From Branchiostoma floridae (lineage: Eukaryota; Chordata; Leptocardii; Amphioxiformes; Branchiostomatidae): DNA of 64,000 nt. How positions within the stretch are numbered: the first letter of the stretch is position 1; every line of letters begins with the position of its first letter. The notes beneath the pieces were generated by a model. That model made no database searches and was not told the DNA's origin. It was given only the letters and a program-made list of their open reading frames with translations. A program made the translations under genes and the position numbers. Positions 11,760 to 22,890 of the stretch are shown here, piece after piece. The DNA lies in NCBI RefSeq assembly GCF_000003815.2, contig NC_049981.1, positions 25,109,875 to 25,173,874 of the forward strand. The letters are read 5' to 3'.

Positions 11760-13931
11760 ATGGCGGTTCAGCAAGTGTTCTGCACCATTATTTTTGTGGT
11801 GACGATCCTGAGTAATGCGTCTGCTCAAGACTCAACGCCTTCTCCAAGGTAAAGATGTCTAGTTATTTGTCTATTTCCCTACAAGCTCAAGGGAGAATGG
11901 ACAAACATGACGAAATGGATCTATTTGGGCCCAAGTAATGAATTGTTGCCTTTATCTGTCTCGACATACCCAATGATTGCAAAACAAACGCGCAGGGCCA
12001 AGAAATTGCCTTTATCTGTCTCGACATACCCAATGATTGCAAAACAAACGCGCAGGGCCAAGAAATTGCCTTTATCCGTCTCGACATACCCAATGATTGC
12101 AAAACAAACGCGCAGGGCCAAGAAATTTATCTACGGATATGACGACTACTGACTGGGTGACATCTAACGGTATAGCTATTGTCGAGGCCTACTATGACAC
12201 TGCATATCTTCACGTTTCTATCGATAAACTCATGCTAACTTCCTTACCATTGCCTCTCCGTCAAGAAGATGGTAGGCAAAGGCTTTGGATTGAACAAGAG
12301 ATCATGAAGTTGTAGTTATCGGAACAGAGCACGTTCGATTAGAAGCGAACTTTGACAGTGACAGTAAACATCATCATCATCATCTGNNNNNNNNNNNNNN
12401 NNNNNNNNNNNNNNNNNNNNNNNNNNNNNNNNNNNNNNNNNNNNNNNNNNNNNNNNNNNNNNNNNNNNNNNNNNNNNNNNNNNNNNACCCAAATTTGGGT
12501 AATGAGCCTGTTTAACGTGGTCGAGGCCATACTCGGCACGGGACCCCCATTTTACTCTTTTACGTCCCTCCCGGTAGACGATTTCGTGGAAAGCTTCGTG
12601 AGGCTACAGCAATCCGGACGTCCTTGGTTGGTCTCCCATCCAAGAACTGTCCGGACCGCGCGTTGTTTAACATCCGAGATCGAGGGATCGGGTGTACCAA
12701 CACATATTTCACCACAAAGAAGAAATACTGTCTACCGTAGTAATGGAAGGTATCTTGGTAGCTAGGGCCGTTCGTCTTTCCTAAAAATATAGACAACGAA
12801 TGACTTTTCCACCTGACATGCATACAAAAAGTGCTGCGCAACAAAACTTGGCAAGTATCCTTAATGGCGATAGCGGTGACAGATAGATGGTCACGTGTCC
12901 GAATTATTTATACACGTGTGTTACCAGGCTAATCCGTTGTCACGAAGAAGTGAGGTTTCAGACTCCTTGCATTGATATAAGTAATAAGCTACCATAGACT
13001 TAAAATCGAATTCAATGGCACGAAAGGGTACTCATATGCCTAGACATTAAAAAATTATCGTCTCGTTTCAATCAATTGCTTTTTTTTCTCAAATAACTCT
13101 TACCGTCATTGTTTTTCTTTCATTGCAACTGTATCAAGTATATTGATATTGGGAATGAATCAAGGCTTAATAGGATGAAACACTACAGCGCACGGATGAG
13201 CATTTCAAAACTTGGTATGCGACTACCTGTATGCACCGAGTTACGCGAGTATCAACATTCTTACATTTGATGTTTTCCTAAATTAATTCTATTTTTCTTC
13301 ATTTATTTATTTTAGGAGACAGCCGAAGTGGTGTCCCGTGGAGGTTCAGGAGGTAAAACCGTACAGAGTGCGGTCAGGTTCCCGGACAGAGTGTCGCAGG
13401 GCCTGCACGTGGAACAGGTTCTGCTGCGAGTAAGTCCAAAGTTCGAGATCATATGATTCTGAAAAAAACACATGCATATGGTCACTTCCTTACAGTTGTA
13501 TCAACTTGTACTCGACACATTCACTGAGGGGAGCTGTAACGTTAGATAGTCGCAGCATATGTCAATCTTGATCATATCCGGCCAAATATTTCCGGTTTTG
13601 TCACCAAAAATGTTGCATTGGGTGCCTTCAACAAAACATAGCACATCCATTTTTTTTCTAATTACAAAGAAGTTTTAAAAGATTAGCGATCCACACGTCT
13701 TGCGTGAGAAAAATCATCTTCGCATATCTTCAGTTGTGTTCTTTCTGCTAACTGACGGAATATGGAGTTGCCAAGGAATCCATCTTGCTCTTAATCAATA
13801 GTTAATTTAGTTTCATGCTACCAATCGCCCTCACAGGTTCAACATCATCCCTGTCTATACCACTGCATATCGCCAGGTGTCGCGACAGGAGTGGAAATGC
13901 TGTGACGACACAGTGCCCTGCCCAGATAAAA
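11760..13931 (+). CDS. Secreted EMI-domain protein, 5' exons (partial)
   Basis: Three exons splice in frame: 11760-11848, 13316-13429 and 13837-13931, each with GT/AG borders. Exon 1 starts MAVQQVFCTIIFVVTILSNASA, a clear signal peptide with likely cleavage after ASA. Exons 2 and 3 encode a Cys-rich module running from PKWCPVEVQEVKPYRV through CTWNRFCC to YRQVSRQEWKCC. The spacing and the YRxVxxxEWxCC ending match the EMI domain of emilins, multimerins and related extracellular-matrix proteins, a protein-protein interaction module. The usual CCPGW ending reads CCDDTVPCP here. After exon 3 there is either a weak donor (A|GTAGGA) or a read-through stop about 23 codons later. A 100-N gap and a transposon follow, so the 3' end is uncertain. 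Exon structure is seen; the family is from motif recognition. Confidence 0.65.
11946..12125 (+). repeat. 60-bp tandem repeat, three copies
   Basis: Three perfectly phased 60-bp units (11946-12005, 12006-12065, 12066-12125) start TTGCCTTTATCTGTCTCGAC. Only one base differs, in copy 3. It lies in intron 1 of the EMI gene. Because 60 is a multiple of three, it creates open frames on both strands, which I take as artefacts. Confidence 0.95.
12387..12486. other. Assembly gap (100 N)
   Basis: A run of exactly 100 N, a conventional placeholder length. The left edge is a short CAT repeat, which may have stopped the assembly. The gap lies inside intron 1 of the EMI gene. Confidence 0.99.
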
Positions 13932-14287
13932 GTAGGACAATACTATGCTACTTTAAGCATTTATATTTCCATATACCCTCTATAGAGCAACGAAATTAAT
14001 AACGCTACGGAGCTATACGCATCGGCATCGCCCTCATCTGAGCCCAGCGTACAATGTAGCTTCGATGCCTTCCCCGGTACTCTCATATTGTCCCACTTAG
14101 GCCAAAACCACAGGCCACAACGATGTCGAGACAGTCACAATGACCCTTCAATTAACATGATACGTAAACAGACGACTTCATTTGACTGGAAATTCAAAAC
14201 GTATGAACTAAACGTCAAAAGTGTTTGAACAGAGATGAATCCGAACCCTCCTACTGGATTTTAGTATCCGCACTAGCTTTCATATAG

Positions 14288-15408
14288 GAGGGTCTGTATG
14301 GGGGGTCCTGACAACGCTTTACGCTAAATTCGGGACGGTCGACAACGCTTTACGTTAAATTCACGAAGGGTTAAGCATACTNNNNNNNNNNNNNNNNNNN
14401 NNNNNNNNNNNNNNNNNNNNNNNNNNNNNNNNNNNNNNNNNNNNNNNNNNNNNNNNNNNNNNNNNNNNNNNNNNNNNNNNNCAAAGAGTCCCAGGGGTTC
14501 AGCGTAAGCTTATGAGGGTGACGCCAGCCAACTTATTTTTGCAACGTCGAGCGCCGGGAAAATTTTGAAATCCTGCCCCCCTGAAACGCCAGTTTTTTTG
14601 GCTATTATAGAAAACTAAGTGAAATTACATTTCTATCAGTAAAAAATGTGCTTGAGGTTGACACGTCACATCCCCCAGCCATGATACATATTTTTTACGA
14701 AGTCGATGACCGAAGGTGAAGAGAGTGGCAAATGAGATCCGGCTAAATTTTGAAATCTTGACCCTCTATAAAACGATATTTTGTGCATTTTGATGGGCAA
14801 ATTTCTATTAGCAAAACAGATCTTTGAGGTTGACACACATCCCCAACATATTTTCAGAATTTCGAGTTCCAAAGGCGCGAGGCGGCACAAGGAGGACCAT
14901 GGAAATTTTGAAATCTTGACCCTCTAAAATGATATTTCCTGCATTCTGATGGGCAAATTTTGCTGGCAGACTAAGCTAACTTCAATGACATTTCTAGTTG
15001 CAAAAAAAAGAAGATTTTTGAGGGTATATACCATATTTTTACCATGTCGATGACCGAAGACGAAGGTGAAAGGAGTCGCAAGTGAGGTCCGGCGAAATTT
15101 TGAAATCTTGATCCTCTGAAACGCAATTTCCTGTGTTTTGAAGGACTAAATTTACTGGTAGACTACGTTTCGACTTACGAAATTTGGGAGGCCAGCTACG
15201 ATTTACGGGTAATTTTTAGGCTTAATTACGCTTTACGTGAAATTTTTAGGCTAGATTACGCCTTACGTGACTGAAATACACTGGCTACGCTTTACGGTAA
15301 ATTTTCCATCCTCACTACGAATTACGTGAAATAAAATAGCTTACCCTACGAATTACGGGAATTAAAAAGGCCTGCCTACGCCTTACGGAAAAGAGCATGC
15401 AGACCCTC
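14288..15408. mobile_element. Inverted-repeat DNA element with TACGxxTTACG arrays and 6-bp TSD
   Basis: The left end GAGGGTCTGTATG and the right end CATGCAGACCCTC are inverted copies. They are flanked on both sides by ATATAG (14282-14287 and 15409-15414), a perfect 6-bp target-site duplication. Inside are four degenerate copies of a 155-195 bp unit around TTTTGAAATCTTGACCCTCT (near 14560, 14745, 14900 and 15095). Next to the right end is an array of ~30-bp units with the core CTACGCTTTACGTGAAATTT (about 15170-15400). Two related units near the left end (about 14310-14365) carry the same core in the same direction. No transposase frame is visible. A 100-N gap interrupts it, so its true length is unknown. 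Superfamily not assigned; a 6-bp TSD is uncommon. Confidence 0.75.
14382..14481. other. Assembly gap (100 N)
   Basis: A second run of exactly 100 N. It falls inside the repeat-rich element at 14288-15408, a likely cause of assembly failure. Confidence 0.99.
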
Positions 15409-15414
15409 ATATAG

Positions 15415-15830
15415 AATAAGAATAACTTTATTGCGCAACAATTGTAACAGTTACAATGTATGGCAATGTGAACAACTATATACTAATACAAATAACTAAC
15501 AACTAATGTAATATAATATAACAGTATAAACAATCTAGTGAGTATCATAAAGCATTATCTCGTTTTTGCAATGAGTTGTAAATAAATTGGCCAACGTAGG
15601 CAGATATATGAACAGGACATGATAATATCAAATGGAATACCTCTGACCTAGCATGTGGTAGTACAATTTCGGACTTACATACAATATTTTGAAATAACTT
15701 TTGACGGTCTTCTGCAAACTCTTCCGCTGTGACCACTGACCTGTACACGTGTACATTGCACAATAATGATCTCCATGGCAATCTAGTTTAAACTGCTTAA
15801 CTGGCAGATCTACACCATGTCCCAAAGTCC
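15415..15830 (-). mobile_element. 3' end of a non-LTR retrotransposon (probable)
   Basis: On the minus strand a 78-codon open frame (15545-15781) ends GQFIYNSLQKRDNAL, followed by an AT-rich tail with CAATAAAGTTATTCTTATT close to the end. A short C-terminal hydrophobic 'GxFIYxxxxxR' segment and an AATAAAG tail are typical of CR1-like LINE 3' ends. No catalytic reverse-transcriptase block is present, so it would be strongly 5'-truncated. The neighbouring element's ATATAG target site abuts this tail. Confidence 0.4.
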
Positions 15831-16169
15831 TGACATTTGAAAATAAATTCTGCCCCGCCCCCCGTCGTCTCTAGGGGTCTATGAACAACAGGTGTCCAAC
15901 TTCGGGATGGGCGTTCCGACTCGACAAGAGGGGTTCTTTCAATAATTTGTAGAACACAAATTGAAATTGCTACTTGATAAATAGGCATTCATAGAATCTA
16001 ACAATATCATAATATAACATATTCTTTATCTTTATTGTATTCAATAAACTCATATGTGTTTACAATAGCTTGTTATGAATTTGATACACCCCTAAAACAT
16101 ATTGACACAATCTCATGACCTCTGACCTACAGATACACAAAATAAAGCTTGCACAAAAATCCTAGCGAA

Positions 16170-19100
16170 ATGTTGACGGTAATTTTTGTCGTTCTCTCCG
16201 CCCACATAGCCGTGTCAGTGGACACACCGTACAAGGGGATCCAGCTCTTCGCGGACGAGTACCCAGTGCCGCCGCTGCCGTACGAGTACGATGCGTTAGA
16301 GCCGTACATCGACGAGAGGACTGCGCGAGTCCACCACCTCGGTCACCACGCGGGCTACACCAAGAAGATGAACGCTGCACTGAAGGCGTGGAGAGACGAG
16401 GTATGATAGTCTCTACCAGCAGACCCTGGGCCAAATTGGAATGAAAAATAAAAACTGTCAAAATTAAGCCTTAGTTATTTTGCCGAGGGATTTGCACATT
16501 AATCAACCCAGGACAATCCCAGTCTTACAAATTATTAAGTCGATTTCAAGCTCTTGCTAACTATGAACTTGTGCTTGTGTGTCTGTGTGTGTATTTGTAC
16601 TGTGCAGCATCTTTTTAATTTGCGTCGAAACAACCATAGGACAGGTATGCAATGAATACCAGAGGATGCGACATAAACCACCTACTATTTTACAATTATA
16701 TATATATGATATTAAAAGCATGTAATGTATTACAGTCCAACCTGCCCCAAAAGACCTCCCAGTGGACTTTGCCAAAAATATCCCAGGAACCACTGAAAAT
16801 AGAAAAGTGGACACATTGGCCAGGTGGCCCTTTTGTAGAGGCAGTCACTTGAACAAGTTTGACTGGATACTGGAAGCTTTATGTAGTGGAGCTACTACTA
16901 GTACTAGACATAATGTTTACTACTTACTTATCACACCTTTAGCTTCATGTTGCTCATTGACAACTTGTTTAGACTATCTCAGTTAGGATAGGCTGATCCT
17001 GCTGTTTCCAAATCTGATCATGTTTAGACAGCTGTTATAACTTAGCTGCTAACTTGTCCACTTTACAATGTCTAACCTTTAACTGATCTTGTACTTGAAG
17101 TGTGTCTGCATAAGAAATGTTTTACAAGATCAAAACATGAATAGAATATAAATAATACAGTTTTATACAGTTCTATACAGTTTACTGATGTTGTATAAAA
17201 CACCTGATAAAAGCATTAAAAGAAGATAAATTGCATCAAATGGCTGGAATGGCAGCTCTGCCCTAAATATTCACAGAATATTGAAATTTCTCCCAGGAAG
17301 GGGTCCAGGCCTCTGACCTCTGGCTCAAAAGGAGGTGTTACAGTAGAGTTTAGGGATCACTGTATTTCTTAAGATATTCTGTTGTGATATTTGGGGACCA
17401 CAAATTCATCACGCCTGGAAACAGATGCTGGCATTTCCATTGAATTTCTTCTGTCGTTTCAACCACTTTCCATTTTCACATTCTGTACATATAATCAAGG
17501 TACTGCATTGCTACATATTGTTCAACATATTTACAGTAATTGTACAAAATTACTGTGTACATAAAAAGCCTTCAGAAAGGACTGTCTACAATTTTGATTT
17601 TTTTTTTCAGGTCCCACCTATTGTTTTAGAGCCTATGTTGTTTATTTTTGTTGGTAGATCTATCATTTTAGGCTTACAGAAATAACGTTACATTTTCATG
17701 AATTTCATCATTTTTTTACAGATGTGAAAATTTTCGGGACGGGTCCTGTAGAGTCAGTGCCAAATTAAACCGAACATAATCAATGCCACTAATGATAACA
17801 GTGGTATCATATAATTTAGATTATTGTCTGCACATTATACATCTATTACTGCAAGAGACACAGTACTAAGAACCTGCAGACATGGGTCAATGTGGACTGT
17901 ACCAACTGTTGTCTGTCTACAGGTGGGACCAGGGGTGGGTCTCCAGTCCAACTCCATCCTGCATATCCTGGAGAACCTGGACCAGGTCCCAGACAAGCAC
18001 AGAACTGCCATCAGGAACAATGGGGGAGGGTAGGAAAAATCATTCACATTATGTCTTTTTATTATCAAAATTTTTTTTCTTGATAATTCCTTTCAAAAGT
18101 GTTTAGTCTTTGCCATGCTTTTATGTATAAAATCCCGGAGGACATGCATTATACTGTTAAAACAACAATGAGTATTTTTTGTGGCAAAAGGTAAAGAAAA
18201 TTGATTGTCTTGAGTGGGTTAAAAGTCAAAGGTAGGACGCAAAACAATTTTCACAAGGATAGAGTATGGCAAGAATGAATGTGATTTTAAAACTCCAAAA
18301 GTAGTGTGTTACATCCCTTAAAATTGTAATGGTATGACCCCGTTGTCTGGTTAACCTGTGTAGGAGTTTAATGCTGGCAAATTGCCACATGTAGAGGGTT
18401 GGATGGTGATGACCTGTCTGAGTCTGGAGTTACACTTTCAACAGCTTACAGCTGTGAGGAGTAGCAGGGTTATATGGGGTTCTGCTGTTTTCCAAGTAGC
18501 ACTGTTAATTGTTGCTAGCTAGCCCACTGGAATCAGCTCTAATGGTTGTCGTAAAATTTTTGTAATTGGTCGCTGTGATTTTACACAGCATGTCATTTGT
18601 TATCCTGAATTCATCGTTACTTGTTATTGACAAAATCTTTTGATAAAAGCTCCTTGCTTACAGTCAAACACCAGGTTTCCCCATATCATGACAGGTGCCC
18701 ATATTATTTGCCTTAAATTTTTTTTCCAATTGAGGTACCCACATCCAGCTTAGTGCATATAGGAATGCACATCAATTCACAACTTAAAAGTATTGTCAGC
18801 ATTCATAGATCTACATTCCCAGTCACCCATTCATTAAGGATTGCCATGATCCTCATACACACCCTCTTATCAAGCAAAATACAATCCTGGTGTGTTTCCA
18901 CTTTGACTCCCAACAGGGCTCTCTTCAGCTGTACATTTATCTCCGCCCACTCATTTTGACAGAGCAAGTCTCAAAGCACCATGGTGCAAGGATGAGGCTT
19001 GTAGGAGCCTGGGTCTGGGCATATGCCCCCCTGTGGAATTGTGTTCCCTCTATGCAAGGAGGTGTAAATTTACTAAGATGAAAGCTCCTTGCTTTATTTA

Positions 19101-20640
19101 GCTATCTCTCAGATATAAGGTAAATTTCAAATGGGTTTATCCTGATTTATTTTGTGGAAATTTTGTAGCCCCATTGACGACCTTTGGAAAATGTTATGAA
19201 TTTCTATTTTTATCTGTCAGGGAATAGTGAGCACTGCTGTGTATCAAACTGCCTCCTCTCTGCAGAGTTCTTTTGAAAACTAAGCAAGATAAAACTAAGT
19301 TAAGACTGAGATAAAAATAACTAAGAACTTTCAAAAGACCTACACCAACCTGATGGGACTTTTAAAAATCACAGTCATTGGTGCAATTCTGCTGCTGTTT
19401 TAGTGTCCAGGAGCTTAATCATGCTTCAAGGTTCTTTATACTAAGGTAAAGATATTCAGACCCTCTCAAATAAGTATCAGTTGTTTAACAAATCTTGTGT
19501 ATGACCGGTTGTAATGCAAATAGGAACACCAACATGCAAGGCAGCCTGATCAGTCTGTCTGCTTCATTGGATGTACAAAGTGTACAAAGAAAACACTCTA
19601 TGTCTAACTTTGACTAAGCTCAGATTTATTTCCCAGTTTTGTGAACCATGCCATCTACTGGGCGACCATGTCCCCCCGGAGAGAGGGTGAGCCCCCCAGA
19701 CTTCCTGAAGCCACCCTGGCCACCGAGATCATCGCTAACTTCCAGAATTTCAGCAACTTCCAGGAACAGTTCACAAACACTGCCAAAACTCTGTTTGGTT
19801 CAGGTAGGCAATGCAGTTTGAAAGAGCAAAGCACCAATATGCAAGAATTGTAGGGGCATCTGCTCCTCTGTGAAACTGTGTAAAATACTATCTCTCAAAT
19901 ATACATAGAGTATCAAGTGCTGTCAATATGCAGTGGAAACATTGGGGCCTGCTGGTGATTTGACCCTGAACCTTCAGATTCTTAATAGCCAGCACCTGTC
20001 CTTTTGTCTTTTGGATGGAATTTTGCATGTCGGGACGGAAAATAATTTTGCTCATTCCGTCCTCTGTGACCAAAAAATGTAGATATGTATAGATATAAAA
20101 AAAATCTTCCTTGTGCAATTTTTCACCAAAATAGATGGTGTTGAACAGCTTAGTCTACCAGCAAAATTTACACCTCAAAATGCAGGAAGTAGCATTTCAG
20201 AGGGTCTAGATTTCAAAATGTTTCCGTGGAGCATTCCCCCTGAACCCCGAGTAACAGCGCCCCTTCGTTGTACAATTGGATTTAGAATTGGAGGGACGGA
20301 AAATTATTTTAGGCTGGCTACAACCCTGGAAATATAGATACAGTGATTGTGGAAGGGGAATCAATTTTTACTCTCTTTTTGAATAGGTTATGTGTGGCTG
20401 TCGCGCAATCCCAGAGAGCAGACCCTAATCATCCACACAACGGCCAATCAGGACTCTCCCATCAGCGACAAACTCCGCCCGATCCTGGTGATTGACATCT
20501 GGGAGCACGCCTACTACCTGAAGCACCAGAACAAACGTCCGGACCACATCCAGGACTGGTGGGCACTGGTGGACTGGGGACAGGTCAAGGCGCTCTCTGA
20601 TTGGTGGGCAGCATATGATGCTGGTCATGATGAGCTGTGA
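16170..20640 (+). CDS. Manganese superoxide dismutase with N-terminal signal peptide (secreted type)
   Basis: Four coding exons join in frame: 16170-16400, 17923-18029, 19637-19803 and 20387-20640 (TGA), giving 252 aa with GT/AG at every border. The enzyme dismutates superoxide to O2 and H2O2. The Fe/Mn-SOD fold is clear. LPYEYDALEPYIDE opens the first domain. VHHLGHHAGY carries the first His ligand, NNGGGFVNHAIYW the second, and DIWEHAYYLKHQNKRPDHI the Asp and His ligands. ANQDSP supplies the Gln typical of Mn rather than Fe enzymes. The start MLTVIFVVLSAHIAVSVD looks like a secretory signal, not an Arg-rich mitochondrial presequence. About 20 linker residues precede the catalytic domain. 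An AG at 16131-16132 suggests an upstream 5'UTR exon. Exon structure and ligands are seen; secretion is inferred. Confidence 0.88.
16401..17922 (+). other. Intron 1 of the Mn-SOD gene
   Basis: The intron starts GTATGATAG and ends TGTCTGTCTACAG. It is AT-rich with no coding signal of its own. Confidence 0.85.
19976..20335 (+). repeat. Interspersed repeat in SOD intron 3
   Basis: Two copies of GGGACGGAAAATAATTTT-like sequence (near 20031 and 20292) bracket about 260 bp containing TTCAAAATGTTTCCGTGGAG and GCATTCCCCCTGAACCCC. The layout resembles an old interspersed repeat. I found no second copy in this window. Confidence 0.35.
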
Positions 20641-20775
20641 AGCGTCTTGCCACACTTGGAGTACCAGCTTGTGGTGCTAGGGGTCTCTTCTGTGTTGACT
20701 TGTATCCTAGCTGAGAAAGTTACAATTTTACATCAGCTCAGCAAGTTGTAAGGGTCCTTGTAAAGGGTTTCTTAT

Positions 20776-21255
20776 GGTCTCATTGATGAGTTTCCGCTTC
20801 CCATAGACTTCTATGTTATAATTCGTGTTTTACATGGTCGCGTTTATAATGAAGCTACATGAAATGTCAGCAGATTTTTCATTCTATGTTGAGCAAATTT
20901 ACTCTATATAATAGAAAAAAATTGCCAATGACTAGAATCCATAGGTTTGTTGTTTATAGCAATTACAAGCTACAATCAGTCAATCCCAGCAAAAGGCACT
21001 TTTTCCTTGCTAGCGTACAGCCGCACCACTCAGAACCCAGGACTGTGTACCTCCGACCTAGCGCGCGGCTGTCAAACTTTGCCTGCTGATTTCTTCAGTT
21101 ACAAGCAAGCTTTCACCAATCTAACTTTTGATATCAGTTTGGCTGGCCAAAAGCGAACTTCTCACCGCTAAAAACAGGCGTCCATGCAGCCGTTCAGTTT
21201 TTGGCTCGGATCTATTTTAGGGTACCCACTCGCGGAGTAATACATCAATGAGACC
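20776..21255. mobile_element. 480-bp MITE, copy 1
   Basis: The ends are GGTCTCATTGATGAGTTTC and its inverse ...CATCAATGAGACC, with TTA next to both ends (TTAT on the left, TTAA on the right). The interior (for example CCCATAGACTTCTATGT, GCACCACTCAGAACCCA, GGGTACCCACTCGCGGAGTA) matches 55654-56132 at nearly every position. There is no coding capacity. TTA flanks would fit a Harbinger-type 3-bp TWA duplication, but the superfamily is not proven. Confidence 0.85.
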
Positions 21256-21499
21256 TTAAGACAAAAGTATTTTGAAGTACCAGCTCGTGATGCTAGGGGT
21301 CTCTTCTGTGTTGACTTGTATCCTAGCTGAGAAAGTTACAATTTTACATCAGCTCAGCAAGTTGTAATGGGTCTTGTAAAGCATTTGTTATGACCAAATT
21401 ATTTCTTTGTTTAGACACTGCATGTATCAAATTGCTGCACATGACATGTGAGATGGCAAGTGAGATGGGTTTTAATTTCATGGTAGCAGGAAAAAGGGC

Positions 21500-21640
21500 T
21501 TTTCGTGGTGGTTTTAAGTTCGCGAGTGCACCATGTACTGTAGTCTCTTAATGCCATGGAAAAATGTTCGCGGTGGTTTTAAGTTCACGGTAAAGCAGCC
21601 ACAGCAAAAACCGCAGACATTAAACCACCACGAAAGTTTC
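21500..21640. mobile_element. Short inverted-repeat element (TTTCGTGGTGGTTTTAA)
   Basis: TTTCGTGGTGGTTTTAAGTTC at the left is mirrored by TTAAACCACCACGAAAG at the right. An internal second copy (GTTCGCGGTGGTTTTAAGTTC) starts near 21567. This looks like a MITE of about 140 bp between degenerate SOD-flank repeats. Confidence 0.55.
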
Positions 21641-22379
21641 TGTATTTACAATACACTATAAAATTGGCATGGTTGCAGTGCCAGCAAGTGATACTAAAAG
21701 TCTCTTCTAAGTTTGGTTTTTATAGGGCAGAGAAACTTACAATTTTTATATAGCAGCACAGCAAGCTGAAAGCTTCTAAAGCGGGAAGTATTTCTTTGTT
21801 CAGAAACGTCTTTTGGTCTCTATACATGACCATGTGGCGACTGTCAGAAGCAGACCAAAGCTGCCAAGGCTGACTCCAGGCTGGTGAGCAAGTAGGTAAT
21901 GCAGACTATATGTACAACATTGGAATGGTTGAAGTACCAGTCTATAATGCTAGGGTGCTCTTTCACCTTGGAATCCATAGAACTGAGAAAGTTACAATCA
22001 TATCTTAATGCATGTTCAAATTTCTTATGTAGACCAGCAGCAGATAGCTACTCACATGTACTTAATGCAGCATTTGTTATAAACAATGTATCATATTTTT
22101 GTGTTATGTTCTGGATGTGTCCAGTTGTGTCAATTGTATCGGGTATACTTTGGAGGAAGTTCTACATCTATCTTGAACTGAAATCCTAGGGACATTTAGG
22201 ATTGGAGTATTGGCATTGATTTCTAAACACAAATGTGTTTGTACCCACTCTGTTGCAAGGAGGTGCCCTTGTCTGTAGTAAGTCTAGGCAGGATATTGCC
22301 AAACAACATCTGAACAAACAGTTTTCTGGAGATGGCTGCAAATAAATGGCAACATGTGGCAGTGCTCTCTGGATAAATA

Positions 22380-22410
22380 GAATTGAAATGAAATGAAATG
22401 AAATGAAAGG
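22380..22410. repeat. (GAAAT)n microsatellite
   Basis: About five units of GAAAT (AATTGAAATGAAATGAAATG and on), just upstream of the SINE. Confidence 0.8.
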
Positions 22411-22544
22411 CAATAGCAGTATTTTGTCTGTTTGTTCCAAAGTGACAAGACACTCCAGTATAGAAGCTGTTTTCTTTAGAAGGATGCTATTCATGTTAAT
22501 GTACATTGTCATGAATGCATTACTGACTCAAAACTGCAATAGGG

Positions 22545-22890
22545 CGTGGGACTTGGGACCGTGTAGCACAGTGGCAGTTTCTTCAGCCTGTGACCGAGAG
22601 GTTCCGCCTGCTGTGTTACCGATCTTGTGCCCTTGGGAAAGGCACTTTACACGACTTTCCTCCCTTCACTCAGGTGAAAATGAGTACCTAGCTTCGGCTG
22701 GGGCCGTCCTTCGGATAGGACGTTGGAGGGTCCCGTGTTCGGGGAGAGCAACACCCCAAGCACGTTAAAGAACCCACCACATGTGCGAACATTCACCCTA
22801 GCGGATCAAACCATTCCGGCCAAAATAGGGGTAGGGAACCCTCGTAACCCTGCTTCGCCTACGTGGTGACCATTGAGTAAAAAAAAAAGG
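22545..22890 (+). mobile_element. tRNA-derived SINE with A-rich tail
   Basis: An A-box-like TAGCACAGTGGCAG and a B-box-like GAGGTTCCGCC open the element. The body follows: CTTGTGCCCTTGGGAAAGGC, CACTCAGGTGAAAATGAGTA, CGGATAGGACGTTGGAGGGT and CACGTTAAAGAACCCACCAC. It ends in a run of A at 22878-22888. Matching body pieces appear at 32780-33000 and, inverted, at 52590-52802. Dispersed copies, Pol III boxes and an A tail together define a SINE. Confidence 0.8.

Larger units (their letters stand above)
20660..22005 (+). repeat. Four decayed tandem copies downstream of the SOD stop codon
   Basis: A ~110-bp motif beginning AGTACCAGCTxxTGxTGCTA and continuing GAGAAAGTTACAATTTTACA recurs at about 20660, 21276, 21677 and 21932. 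The first two copies are almost identical; the last two are strongly diverged. The 480-bp MITE sits between copies 1 and 2; without it they would be about 135 bp apart. The block probably forms the SOD 3'UTR and flank. Confidence 0.75.

Noticed and set aside
11887-12152. Open frames over the 60-bp repeat on both strands
   Set aside because: A repeat length divisible by three keeps any stop-free frame open; there is no start or splice support.
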